Assembly (NCBI GenBank): GCA_018350325.1
Contig: JAEVLN010000014.1
Span: 832,001 to 896,000 of the forward strand
Length of the DNA: 64,000 nt
Source of the DNA: Globodera rostochiensis
Lineage: Eukaryota > Nematoda > Chromadorea > Rhabditida > Heteroderidae
Direction: 5' to 3'
Shown: positions 38,801 through 51,600 of the stretch, piece after piece
How the letters are laid out: the number at the start of each line of letters is the position of its first letter
Numbering within the stretch: position 1 is the stretch's first letter
Position numbers and translations under genes: made by a program
The notes under the pieces: model-generated
What the model was told of the DNA's origin: nothing
The model's input: the letters and a program-made list of their open reading frames with translations, nothing else
Database searches by the model: none

Positions 38801-41800
38801 TCATTGTCAAGGGGAATACAAATTTTTTGTTAACGTTTGTTACCAAAATATGGCAAAATTCAGTTAGGAAATTTTGTTTCAGTTTAATTCGAATTTTCTT
38901 CCACAATTACATTGCTTTAGGCTCAGTACCAAGCCTGGCGGGACGCAGCACGAGGACCTTTGTCCTGGTTCTCCTCCTCAATGGTTCCCCCAGCGCTGAT
39001 CGCGTCCAACCAATTCCTCATCTCGCCCTGGGCCACCCTGATGCTGCTACGTGCTGAACAAGACGTTTTAGCCCCATTTAATTTCAGCCTCGGCGCTGCA
39101 TTGGCGAAACACCCAAATCGAAACTTGGACGAAGCATTGAAAGTCCGATTTTTTGTTTTTTTATTCCAATGAAAATAGTGATTTTCAAGTAATTAAAAAT
39201 TGAATTTTCAAATTCGATCACCATTGTTTTTAAGAAAACTTGCTCTCGCTGCAGTCTCCAAGTGCCGGTCGACCGACTTCCCTTCTACCGATGGGCACAA
39301 TTCTGTTGTGATACGGGTTCATCAACCAATATCAAAGGCCAACCACCGCACTCGGTGTTTCCGTTGGCACTGCAACAGTTAGCTATCGCAATGTTTTCGA
39401 GAATTCATTTCGAAGGGTTTGTGTATATTTTAGAAATTTTTTGATGTTTTTTTAGGCGTCTCTATTGTCCTGGATGGCGTTTTTTGCACTGCAAACAGGC
39501 CGACAAACTGTTCAACGAGCTGCGTACTCAGGTGTGCAACACATTTCCATGCCATTTGATATGATCTGGCAAATGCTCGGAATTTCGTTTCCCTCACAGT
39601 CAAGAAAAGTGCCCTGGGGTTGGAATACTTTTCCGTTCCCGAAAATTTTTACCCGCTGATCCCCAAGAAAAATTAGGGTCGCAAACATTTCATAAAGAAT
39701 CGCCATGGACTTAAAATTACATACTCCCCGTTGTTGAACAGGTGTTGCTGCGGATGGAGGCCAAGCACAGCGACGCATCATCATCCACAACCGGGGACAA
39801 TGGCAATGTTGTCGATGTTGGTGATGCGCCGCCGGCGGTAGCCCCGGCCCACGGGCACGTGTTGTTCGGCGCAGTTCGACACTGGTTGGGCGCCGAACAG
39901 TGCTTTCAGCCGGAGATGGCGCAGTACGGACACCTTCCAATGGACTATCTGTTGCAAATGATCATCGCCGGAAGCAATGTGTGATGAATAACTAACATGC
40001 TTCAACAGTCTTTTTATGGCCTTTTGAATACTTTTATCCAGTCCGAACGATTTCAACCAAATTTTTAAAATTTAAGCACATTTGGGCCGAATTTGTCGAT
40101 GTTGAACGGCTGAAGCGCGAGCAGAGCGTGAGGACGCGTCTTTTCGACCAAATCTGTCATTTGGCCGACCGACATCCGTCGCCGTCATCGTCTCCCCGGA
40201 ACAGTCCTCAACTGCAGCACCAGCGACCCTTTCCACAATATGCCAACCTCACACAACTGTTCTCCGCACTTGACCAGCAGCAGGGTGAAACTGTGCCGTT
40301 CCCACAAGTGCCGATCCATCGCAATTTACCAACGGTGGACAGGGTTGGTGAACCTGCTGACGTCGCATCGCGCCAGATTTTGGCCAAATTCGGTGTGTAC
40401 CTGGACGAATTGAACAAGACGGCAAAGTGAGCGAGATCAACTTTTTGGATGATATTTTCTTTGTGTTACCATGACATTTAAGCGCATTTTTGGCCACCCG
40501 CGAATTCGTTGATGGACATAACGTAAAATATGCGGAACAATTCATGGCACTTTACAAAGAAAGCCGGCAACAGCTCCAAATTTTGTTGCATTGCGGAAAC
40601 ATTTTGACTGCTCGATGTCCGAAGCCATCTGTTGTTGAAATGGCGGTGAATTTTTTTTCTGTATTTTTTTTGTTAATATAAGATTTAAACCGCAGGTCAC
40701 AATGTCAGACTATGATCAAGAGGTGGCAAACAAAATGAATGAGAATCGACGTGAACGGGAGGAAGAGTTAGCCAAACTGTTGGCACGATCGGACGCTTTG
40801 GCAATTACCAGCGCTCGTTTGGAGCACATTTGCACGTACATGGAACACATTTAAAACAGTTGAAGCCATATTTAAAAAAAAACTGTTTTCAGCCAGCTCA
40901 ACAATTTGGTGTCGTCCGGCACCAGTGGGGAAAAGTCGTCCGCACTGTCTCTGTTCAGTACTCAACTGTTCCACATCGGAAACAAGCTGTTCTACCGACT
41001 TTGTGCATCAGTGCAGGGCGATCTGCTGCTTTTCCCAGCCGGCATGGATGCTTATGAGACTTGCCTTCGGCGTCTGGGATCGGTTTGTGGCAATTTGAAT
41101 GGGCCTGAGCTTTGAATTTAATGGATTCTGGCCCATTTGAATATTGACTGGCGTTTGTTTTCAAGGCTTTCATCGCGAGGAATCCGGCTGAGCAGCTGAA
41201 CCTGATGCGTGTGGTGTTGGCCGACAACCCGCTGAACCATCTGCTTGTTGACTTCTTCACGCCGCACTGTGTGCAGCCACCTGAACTGCTTGCTCAGCTC
41301 TACGCCGAACTGTCCGCCTCCGTCCGCCAGACGGGTACGTCGTTGGCCGCGCTGGCGCTGCTCCGTCGGCTGGACATTAAGCATGCCGGACGACAGCTGC
41401 CGCCGAACCAGTTCCGCGCACTGATGCCGGTGATGTTCGAGAACTTGGCATCAGTCACAGGCGGTTCTCTGCTTTCCACCACGCCGCTCCGGTAATAAAA
41501 CGCCTGATCAGTAGTAGTGATCAGATTTTTTGTATATTTTGCGGTTCAGCGATTTGTGCATGGACCATTTTGTGCATGCAATGTTCCACCGATTTCCACA
41601 CAACATTGTTGACGCATTGCGATTGGTTCTCAGCGGTTGCGACAAGCAGTGCGTGCCACCGTCGTTGTTTGTTGAAATCGCCAAACGCCTTCAAGTGGAC
41701 ACCGTGCTCAACGAGGACCATCACCACGTGAACAACCACCGCTTGTCAATTCCATCAGGCGCAAACAATGATGGCATTGAGCTTGGCACCGAAAAAGTTT

Positions 41801-44800
41801 GCGAACAAAAGAAAGCGATTGGGTTGCAAAAGGAGCCATCGCGATCCCCCCAAGGGCTAAAAAGCTTTACGAGCCAAGGTTAATTGTAATAAATTTTTAG
41901 GCGCGTGAATGCTTTGAAGTGATCAGCAGCCAGTTGAGCACTTCGCGTCGAGAACTCACTGGCCGCCTGTTCACCATGTGGGCGCCGTACCTGGAACGTG
42001 TGTGTGCTCTGTCGGACTTTTTCTTGCGCATTTATGTCAACGGCATTTTCCGTGCCGATGCATCCACCGCAACGATGGAAAGCGGTACTTACTACTAAAA
42101 TGTTTCTGAGAAAAATCATCACCAACAATTTTAGAATTGGCCAAGGCATTCCGCAATGCCCAAAACTGTTATGCCCCGCTGCTGGAGCCGGTGCCCATCT
42201 CCAACTTGCCGCCCTGGAGTGCCAACGATGTCCATCTTGCCACCGGTGTGCTGGACCGTTTTATCCGCCATTTGCTCTGGCTTCCCTACACGCTGTACAT
42301 ACCGCCCGGTTCGGAAACACCAGAAGCGCTGTTCTGGCATTATTTTTCCACCAGACTTGTTGGAGACGAACTCCGAATTGGAGCCCAATCGACCGGGTCT
42401 GGCCTGAAACACATTTACGTCGTCTATGTATGCTATTATCAAAATAAGGTCCAACCGAAAATTTGACAATTGTGATGGGCAGGAGAACAAACTGAGCTCC
42501 CTGAACTGGGCGCGTTTCTGGCCAACACTGATTGACCTTGACCGCATGGACAAGCTGTTGTTGTTGCCTGCAACGGGGAAGGGACAGAACGGCGAACTTT
42601 TGGCACAACTGCTTGCACATATTGTCGTCCGATTGCCGTGGGCGCAAATCGTCCACCAGTACCAGGAGGGCTTTCAGCCGGAACAGGCCCGGCGTGAGTT
42701 CCACTCGCTGCTGCTCGCCATCTTTGGCAAGTGTGTGCTGCGCAGAGAGCACTACACGGTGAGCGTGATAGGGATTTGCACTCTCCGTTTGTGTGGAAAG
42801 CTTGGCGATATGTTACGTTGTCAAAATCAATGGATTTTTTTAGTAACATTTTTTCATAAAAACATAAATTTTCAGCGCTCCCAGGCGTCAATGTGCTCTT
42901 TACTGAAAATGTTACACGACAATTGCGTCTGGTCGTTCACCAAGGTCGAAGCGGTCGAACGGGTTGGCGAACTGTTGCTGGACGCGTTCCCATCGTCCAT
43001 TGAATGGTTTGAACAGAACGGGCTGGACGATGCGCAACAGTGCTGGCAAAGCATTTGGCGACAGGCGTGTCATTTCTCAACACTACCGGTAAAAAGTAAT
43101 TTATAAAAACGCAAAATATTTAATTTTTGAGGTGCCAATCCCCGCCAATATGTCACATTCCGAGTTGGCCATCCCGCGCAAACGGACCATTTACATTAAG
43201 ACACAGCTTCGTTTTCTGTTTCGTCCGTCTAGTCAAATTGTTGAACGGGCTGAACAGCTCCGACACTACGGCGAGCTGTTGGATCGAGCGAATTTTGTTC
43301 TAATTTCTGCAGGTTTTTTGGGGGCACCACCGAATGCACAAATTGGCTTCCAATTTTTATTAATTTATCTTCAACAAGAAGCCTATTCGTTTCCATCTAA
43401 AATTGTTTCCATTTCAGCGGACAAAGCAGACTACCTGGACTTGGCCAAAGAATTTGTGTCTGTTTGGGCATACTACATTTTCCAACAGCAGGTTTTGGGA
43501 GTTTTTTCGGCCAACATCAAGAAGTGCCGTGCCGTTGTGGAGGCGTTGCATGTCAAACTTCTGGAATGGCTGGGCGCCCATCCGGACTCGCCGCTCGTCC
43601 TGCTGTTGGCCAGCACCGCAATGACCGCGCTGCAATACACCCCGAAGGATGTCCAGTGCCAATTTGGATTCGGCTTGCTGGACGCTTGTGTTGGCACATA
43701 CTTCAAAAGTGAATTGATGCAGATTTCATATCAAAAATTCAAATTGTCGATAAAATTTTGTCGTAATAATATTCTAAACTCATTCTTTGAAATAATTCAA
43801 CCTTTTTTAAATTACAGAAAATTCGGTCGGACAGTGGCACGAAATTTCTCAGTGGGTTCGCTTGCCGGAAGATGCAAAGGAACTGATCTTTACCATTCCG
43901 AGGTGCAATAAAAGCATTATCAATTTAGAATCAATAAAAAACAATTCCTTTTTTGTTTGAAGGTCCGATTCGCCCGGTACGGAGCCGCACTTCCTCTCGC
44001 TGAACGCACATTTGATACGCGAGATGGCAGCGCTTGGATCGCCAAGTGACGAGTTGAAGCTGGTCAAGAAGCTCGGCGAATTTTTGGCCTCCATAAAGCC
44101 AAAGTAGCACTGGGGGTGCCGCCATTTGAAAAACATTTAAAATTAACATTTCAAATTTGGAAGCCAATCCTTTCAATCTTAGGGACCGCCCCTGTTCCGC
44201 GTTTTCATTTTTTAAATATTGCAATAATTTTTCAGGTACATGTCCATCAACAACAACGAGCCGGCCTTCCTGCTCTGTGCGGACAAATGGCTTCGAATGT
44301 GCATTCGGATGTTCACCAACAGTGACAACAATAGTGCTTCTGTTTCGCTCGCGCAGGCACATGAACAGCTCGAGGCCCTTTTGAGCTGGTTGCATCGCGT
44401 GCACGCGGAGGAGGGAAAAGGCGCCGTTTCCTTCTTTTCCATGGTCACCAGTCGGCTTGGTCGAAGGACCGCATTCTCCACAAAGTAAGTGCGTGTGGAC
44501 AATGCGAGAATTTTGAACCAAATGGCAGGCTTCAACTGTTCACCGCGGTTCTCTACCTGTTCATTGTCCAGCAGCAGACCAACCAGGCTCAACCGCCTCG
44601 GCTCAAGCCGGGCCAGCACGTTCTGAACGGGCGCGGGGGCGCATTCCGCGACTTGCAGCAGCACAAAGCGTATGCAGTGGAGTTTGGAGTCGCGTTGGCC
44701 GACGTTGCGCACTTCTTCAGCCGACCGGCGGAGTACAGCTTGACGGACGCACCCGAACTATTCCGACGACTCGCACAGCAGCTTTACCCCGGCGAACCGG

Positions 44801-44826
44801 TGGTTACGCAGCGGCAATTTGAGTAA
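32864..44826 (+). CDS. epg-5: EPG-5 (ectopic P-granules 5), autophagosome-lysosome tether
   Basis: Very large helical protein that tethers autophagosomes to late endosomes and lysosomes (family knowledge). The assembled exons give over 2,000 residues whose block order follows EPG5. These include SEQQLLEYYQNEQLEFVDDF and NSLYELLSAYKDVCERVQ (34170-34400), DDQCFLLCHLLRCPSPIGPW (35240-35300), DLVGLLSQFPIRPLL (35898-35940), AVLIERNPSLLGAVLLYIDR (37050-37110), a short SALNWGCCN block (37380), FCWDVLLRLKI (37720), LSWFSSSMVPPALIASNQFL (38960), NHLLVDFFTPHC (41237), LLWLPYTLYIPPGSE (42275), KLSSLNWARFWPTLIDLD (42490), NNEPAFLLCADKWLRM (44250), and the tail RLAQQLYPGEPVV before TAA at 44824. No enzymatic motif is expected. 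The N-terminal 100 or so residues (MEAVRAKKKAVVLKKE, then a Ser/Glu-rich region near 33440-33680) are low-similarity, and the splice between 32960 and 33440 could not be settled. Confidence 0.92.
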
Positions 44827-46309
44827 AAATTGAAAAACTTTTTAAAGAAATGCTGCCTTGTATTATATTGCACTCGAAATTTTCTTTAATTGGCCTCATT
44901 ATATGCATTTTATGCTTCTTCATGCAATTCTTTGTTTAGTGGCAGTTTTAACAAATTGAAATTTTGGAAAAAAGAAACTTTTCATTTTCCTCCTATTTTC
45001 GGCTTTGAATGTCTCTCAAAACCCTGCCACCCAATTAATTGCCTGTCAAGTACAGAATTCACTTACTTAAAAATGATACTTAAAATCTTCCGCCCGTATT
45101 AAAAAGTTTCTCTCCAATTTGATCGATGCTTTTGCCCAAAATTTCTGACATTTTGTGACATGTACTTAATTTTAAACATATTTATGTGTTTTGCAGACGC
45201 TCAATCAAGCTCCCGATTGTCTATTTTCAAACTCTGATCGATTTGTAATCCGTGTGTACATTCGCTGGACTTCTATTCAATGGAAAATGTTTATTCACAT
45301 CATTTTATCAAAATGATTCTTCAAATCTCCTCCTTTTCTTGCCTTTAACTCTGTGCCTCATTTTTGCATGCATAAAACCGATATTTGCATGTCCAATTTG
45401 TACTTGTTCAGTCTTATCTTCTTTTGGGTCAAAATTCTGTGCGTGTGTAGATGTGCAATATTTTCCATGAACGGTTTGATCACTCGGCCCATCATTTTGC
45501 ATTTCTGATCAACACATTACTTCCCCTCCCACACCCATCCAACACCATATAAATATATATATTTTTCATAAACAGAAACGAAATATGAACAAAATGAGAA
45601 CAGCAGTTTGCAATCGCTCTTAAACAGGGGTCGGATACTTTTTTGGGAGTACCTCAATCTTTACAGTTTGAAATGTCCTTTTAAAAATTTGTCCTTTATT
45701 TGGAGTAACGTTGCTCCCCGACCCCGCTCTCGAGCCCCAAAATTGGGTCGTTCCCACATTTATGGTATGGGCAAACGCCCGAAAATTTGGACGTCCCCCG
45801 ACCCGGTCTCCGACTTGGCCAACCCCGGCCAAAGATTTTATTTTTATGGCAAAAAATTCCTTAAGAAAAATGTCATTTTTTGGAGCCGACGGCGGGAGCC
45901 CCCAGGGGCTGGGGCGTTTTGCCAAAAGTCGAGGAGAGGCGCCGCCGACAAAATTCTTGGATTATTGACACAATTTTACCCAAATTTTGTTCTAAAACAA
46001 TAAAAAAGAAGAAACAAATTTATTCATAGGAAAAACCAATTCCATTTTGGGACCATTCATTCGATTGATGGCTTAAAAGCTTTTCAGCACATTCAAAACA
46101 TGCCATTTTTTGAAAGTGAACGCTTTTTGTGTTCCCGGGGGGGGGTGTTCAATTGCGATGATGGCACATTGGGGTCGACAGAAAACAGAAATTTGGCACT
46201 TGGACGTTTCCTAATTACAATCCGAGACTGAGAGAGAGCTAAAAAGCGGAGGTCGGATTGCCGAAAAATTGTCATTATAACCAACCAACTAGTGATGCAC
46301 GAAACCCAA
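44827..46309. other. Gene-free stretch after epg-5
   Basis: AT-rich sequence without a recognisable exon. The frames at 45608-46003 lie in sequence with GGCGCCGCCGA words that recur in the phospholipase intron near 54860, so it probably holds degenerate repeats. Confidence 0.5.
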
Positions 46310-47025
46310 ATTAACCGAGACTCGAGACCGAGACTTGACCCCGAGACTCGAGACCGAGACTTGACCCCGAGACTCGTAACCGCGACTTAACCCCGAGACT
46401 CGAGACCGCGACTTAACCCCGAGATTCGAGACCGAGGAGATCGAGACGAAGACTCTCGAGACCGAGACTTGACCTCGAGACCGAGACTTGACCCCGAGAC
46501 TCGTGACCGCGACTTAACCCCGAGACTCGAGACCGCGACTTAACCCCGAGACTCGAGACCGAGACTTGACCCCGAGACTCGAGACAGCGACTTAACCCCA
46601 TAACCCCGAGACTCGAGACCGAGACTTGACCCCGAGACTCGAGACCGAGACTTGACCCCGAGACTCGAGACCGAGACTTGACCCCGAGACTCGAGACTTG
46701 ACCCCGAGACTCGAGAGACTTGACCCCGAGACTCGAGACCGAGACTTGACCCCGAGACTCGAGACCGAGACTTGACCCCGAGACTCGTGACCGCGACTTA
46801 ACCCCGAGACTCGAGACCGCGACTTAACCCCGAGACTCGAGATCGAGACTTGACCTCGAGACCGAGACTTGACCCCGAGACTCGAGACCGCGACTTAACC
46901 CCATAACCCCGAGACCGAGACTTGACCCCGAGACTCGAGACCGCGACTTAACCCCGAGACTCAAAACCGAGACCCAAAAAACCCGAGACTTTTCTCGAGT
47001 CGAGACCGAGACCCTCGTGCATCAC
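46310..47025. repeat. 26-bp minisatellite rich in CTCGAG
   Basis: About 27 units of a 26-base repeat built from GACTCGAGACCGAGACTTGA plus CCCCGA, mixed with a variant having CCGCGACTTAACCCC. Shorter units occur where one module is missing. The words GAGACTCGAG and CTCGAG are self-complementary, so a single strand can fold on itself. Confidence 0.93.
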
Positions 47026-48653
47026 TGCAACCAACCAATCGGACAGTACACAAATTTGCGTTTTTGTCAATCTTTCAACGCCCGCCAAAATCGTAGCGAG
47101 GGAAAAAAATTGGGACGGGCGAGAAAGAATGATTGTTCACTTATCTGTACAAATTAAGTAATTAATGGAGGCACAGGGTAATTAAAATGTAATTATTGAA
47201 ATGAATGCTTTTTTTTTATTTGTCAATTCGATCGAATGAGTAAATCGCCCACAACCAATCCAATTTTGTCCAATTTTTATTGATCGCGACGATCGACCAA
47301 AGCAAAAGAGCGGTTGGGCGGGCAACTAACCGTTTTGGTGAGCATTTACTGAATTTTATTATCACATTTTATTTGACTTTCAATGGACTCCCCCCCACCC
47401 TCAATTTGTAACTGATCAGAGGCGGGAGCGGGCTTCATGATCTGACTTGATCAGTGATCTGGAATTTGGAATTTGGACCAGTAAGTTGATGTTTGAGAGA
47501 TGCACATTGGATCGGATGAGTGATTCAGAAACTGATGAGCTAAGTGCTGCTCCCCCCCCCCCCCCATCAATTACATCACATTTCTGTGTGCCCAAGTCCA
47601 ACAATTCCATTTCCATCAACATTTATATACCACCTATGCATATTCATCGAAAGCACTGGGGCCCCTCGGGGGATGGATTGAATGTCATCGCCTTGTCCGC
47701 CCCCAACCTCTCCCCCCCCCCACCCAACCCAACATTATTCGTCATCATTTCTCTGCAAGTCCACGCCGCACTCTCTCCCCCCCCCGTCTTCCCACCCCCC
47801 CCCCCCCCCCCCCCAACGCCAACGCAAATTGAAAGTTGCTGCTCCCTTTTACATATAAATGTACGCGTTACGCAAAAAAATGAACAAAAAATTGTCACGT
47901 CCCGCCGCCCCCCCCCCCCTTTTTTTCTCCCTCTCCGCCGCCGCCGCTTTTCTTGGCCCCCCGCCTCCGCCGATCATTTGGTGATTTTGGCTTTAACAAG
48001 CGCTGACTCAAAAATCGATCGAACTTTTTATTGCATAATTAGCCCCCCCCCCCACCGATTTGAATTGTTGAAAATCTCCTCGCACTTTTTTAATTTGTAT
48101 TTTGAATAACAATTTCTTTTTGTTTTAATGTGGGCATGAATTGCTTGCTCTCTCTCTCCCTCTCTCTCATGATTTGAGCAATGAATGCTCCGAATTCCGG
48201 ACATTCCGGACACCTCGGCGCCATAAAAATCATTGAAAAAGACCATTATCATTTTTTTGTATCGCTGGCGTTAAAAATGGTCACATTTCAAAAACATTTA
48301 ATTAAAATTTTGCGATTTTAATTGTTTGGGTTCCGCCAACGTTATTTGTGCGGTACTTTGGCCCAATAATTTTGTTTGTCAAGCCTTAAAAGCCTATATA
48401 AGTGTGATTTTGCCTATTTTTATGGTGTGGAAAACTGAGTCCCCGTTGATTGGGACATTTCAGTATCCTACTAATTACATATGGCCGGCAGGTAATTGAT
48501 CCGATTTAAAGCCATGGTGTGATAATGACGACCGATCAGTTTGTGTAATCAGGGATGGACGTGATCAGATCAAAAATAATCTCAGGGCCCAATCAAACTT
48601 TAGAATTACCGCGCGCAATTTCTTGGACCCATTTTCTCAATTACACAATAATT
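47026..48653. other. Upstream region of the phospholipase gene, with long C tracts
   Basis: Contains C-runs of 10 to 18 bases near 47552-47565, 47710-47719, 47779-47786, 47797-47814, 47909-47917 and 48042-48051, and a CT microsatellite near 48149-48170. The promoter of the phospholipase gene should lie in its right part. No exon was supported. Confidence 0.5.
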
Positions 48654-51600
48654 ATGGCACCGGTGCCCGTCGGCGCTGGTGGCGGTGGCGGAAACATTTG
48701 CCGCAAACGAAGTGAACACGGCAAATGCGGCCAACCGTCGACGATGAACGCCGGCGGCGTTTTTGCTAAAGGCGCAAAAAAGGGGGACGCCGGCGGCGGC
48801 CATTGCGACAAGGCGAGCAACGGCGGCGCCGGAGGCGGTGCCAATGGACAACACGCGGCGCTCGATTCCCGCGATTTTTGCGTCATGGAGAAGGGACACC
48901 GGGTGGGTGTCTTTTTTGGGGGTGTTGAGCCATTTGATTCGCCTTTTTGGAAACAATTTTTGGGGTTTTTTATGAGAATCCCCGGCGGGCATTTTCCCCA
49001 AAAACCCCCGGGGCTTATTTCTTTGAATTTGATCAGAGATTTCTTAAAGAGATCTTCATATTGATCGAAAGGGAAAGAATAGTAATTGTTAACGGGGCGT
49101 ACCGTATCCGGAGATACCGACCGTAACCCGGGGAGAAGTCCATTGGCTGAAAATATTACAGAAATTATACATTATTTTTAATTGAATTTTGCAGACTTTG
49201 CTTTACATTTAAACAAAACAAAAAAATTTCAACCAATTTTAATTACAATATTAATTTAAATTTCAAGGTGTGCAAACTGTTTGTGTCGAAGAAGTTCGAC
49301 ATCGTCTTTCGCCACCTTTGGCTGAACATGCACACCCACCAAATTGTGCTCACCAAATTGGTCAACGAAATGCCTAGCGGCGATGAGCCTGGTCCCCTTT
49401 TTTTAAATGAGCACACAAATGATCTAAAATATCGATTTGCACACAAATGATCTAAAATATCGATTGGCACACAAATGATCTAAAATATCGATTGGAATTT
49501 GAAACAATTTCCATTAGGCCCATCCACTTCGTCCGCGCTTGGCCTTTTCATGCCCAACGGATTGTTGTCGAATGCGGGCAGAAAGACCAGCGCCGCAATG
49601 TCCAGCAGCGAATGTGCCAAATCGCCATTCTGTTCGCCGTATGCCAAGTCGCAAATGCTGGACCTGCGACTCGTCAAGGAGGTTCAGGTAGATGAACATC
49701 GATCAATCGTCGTCGTGCTTTCAGCGTGTGATCAAAGTGGGGGGATCGAATTGCGCTGAAACACGGCGGTGATTGGGGTCCCATGTTCTCAAATATGATC
49801 AGGTTGATCATCTGGTTCAACAGAGGCTGGCATTTTGCCCGGGCATTTCCCGGCTTTTGGGCTTTTGCGTGCCGGGTTTTTGAATCGATTTGCCGGGGTT
49901 TTGCGATGGCATTCCCTTGCCGTTCAACGCCATATTAAGAGACTTGTTGCGCTTAGTTAGTGATCAATTTGGTAATTAAAAGCATCTATTTGTTTTTTTA
50001 ATCAAAATTGCCCCCTGAAGGTGCTAAGCAAGGCGGTTGGGACAATGCAAATTGCGGAGAAATGGCGTCGAGACTCGTCCCTGCAGACATTCGACGCGGA
50101 TCTGATTCTGGTCGTCCAATGGGGCGCCGCTTTTGTGCTCAACTCGTGGCTTATTCTCTGTAAGCTCTGATGGAATTCATTTTTAAATTTCTGATCATTT
50201 CTTTGTTTTGCTTTTGCTTTCTTGATCGATCAATTGATCAATCAATCTTCGGGTGGTGATCATTGAGCCCATTGGGGTTGTGCCGATTTTTTTGATCAAA
50301 ATCAAATTATTCTCTCTATTCCATTCAAATTTTTGCACCAGCACCCAAACCTAAAATTAGGGTTGGTTGCTTCCCGACTTTTTGGTTGGAGTTTTTTGCT
50401 CCCGGCATTCCCCGCCCCCGGGGGGTCGGAGGGAGCAATACTTTAAAATACTCCGAGAAAACGAATTCGATTCAAGAATTCAAGGCGTTTAATTGTTTAT
50501 TATGCTTATATTGTCTTGCTCAGTCAACACAAAGGAGGCCTGCCAATTGTGGTGCCGTGGTGTGCAGCAACTGTGTGCCGACCACGCTGAACAGTCGCAT
50601 GCCCTCGTTGTGGAGCGGTGGTTGCGCAAACGGGTTGGTGTGATTTTGGACCTGTGCAACAACAATAATTTAATTCTGTTAGTTTTTTGCCCTTCTTCCC
50701 CATCCGACCAGTGCGGCATCGGTGAGCATCAAGCACATGAAACCGTTTGTGCAGCAACGCCTGCAGTGCAAAGTCAACAGCAAGCAGTTGCAGGAGATCA
50801 CCGAGGTGGGCGGGGCGGGGGGAGTGGGCAGGTCGAATGATCGGAAAAGCGTTTTGTTCATGCCATCCGGGTTAGACTAATGCCGCGTTTTCCGGTACCA
50901 GTCTGGCAATTTGGACCGATCGACCCCCCACACATTTACAGTATGTTCAGGGTGAAATGGGCTTTGAGTCGTTCGTGCTGGCACACAACCATCTGCTGAA
51001 CTTCCACGCACTGTTCGAGTCCATGTTCAGCGAGTACACGGACTCGCAGAATGCCCATGCGGTGTCCTTCCAGCGCTTTGTCGACTTTTTGCGCGACATT
51101 CAACACGACGGGCTGGGCCAGGTACAGTACAATACAGTATAGTACTAACAGTACCTTGGCCCTCGATAATTTTCCTGTTTCCAGAGCAAACAATTGACCT
51201 CCGACTTCCTGCGGCGTTACCTGCGCGACGTGGACCCGGACCGGGACGTGCCGGAGCCGTCGCTGCACACCGACGAGTTCATGGAGTATCTGTTCTCGCC
51301 CGAAAACTCGCTGTTTGACCCGGTGAACTACGAGGTTGTGCACGACATGGGCAAGCCGTTGAACCACTACTGGATCTCTTCCTCGCACAACACTTACTTG
51401 ACGGGTGAGGCTTTCTTAAATTTTATATTTTGATCATTTGATCACCCCCCCTTTCGATCTCCAGGTGATCAGCTGCGCAGCGAGTCGTCGTTGGACGCCT
51501 ACGCGCGTGCCCTGCTGATGGGCTGCCGCTGCGTGGAGTTGGACTGCTGGGACGGGCATCAACTGAACGTTGTGGTGATCTACCACGGCTACACAATGAC

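Noticed and set aside
45608..46003. 131-codon open frame after epg-5
   Set aside because: Shares degenerate repeat words with a phospholipase intron and resembles no protein family.
46413..46601. Minus-strand Ser/Arg-rich frame
   Set aside because: Product of the 26-bp minisatellite.
47644..47898. Minus-strand Gly-rich frame and its plus-strand Pro-rich counterpart
   Set aside because: Both depend on long C runs and carry no conserved sequence.
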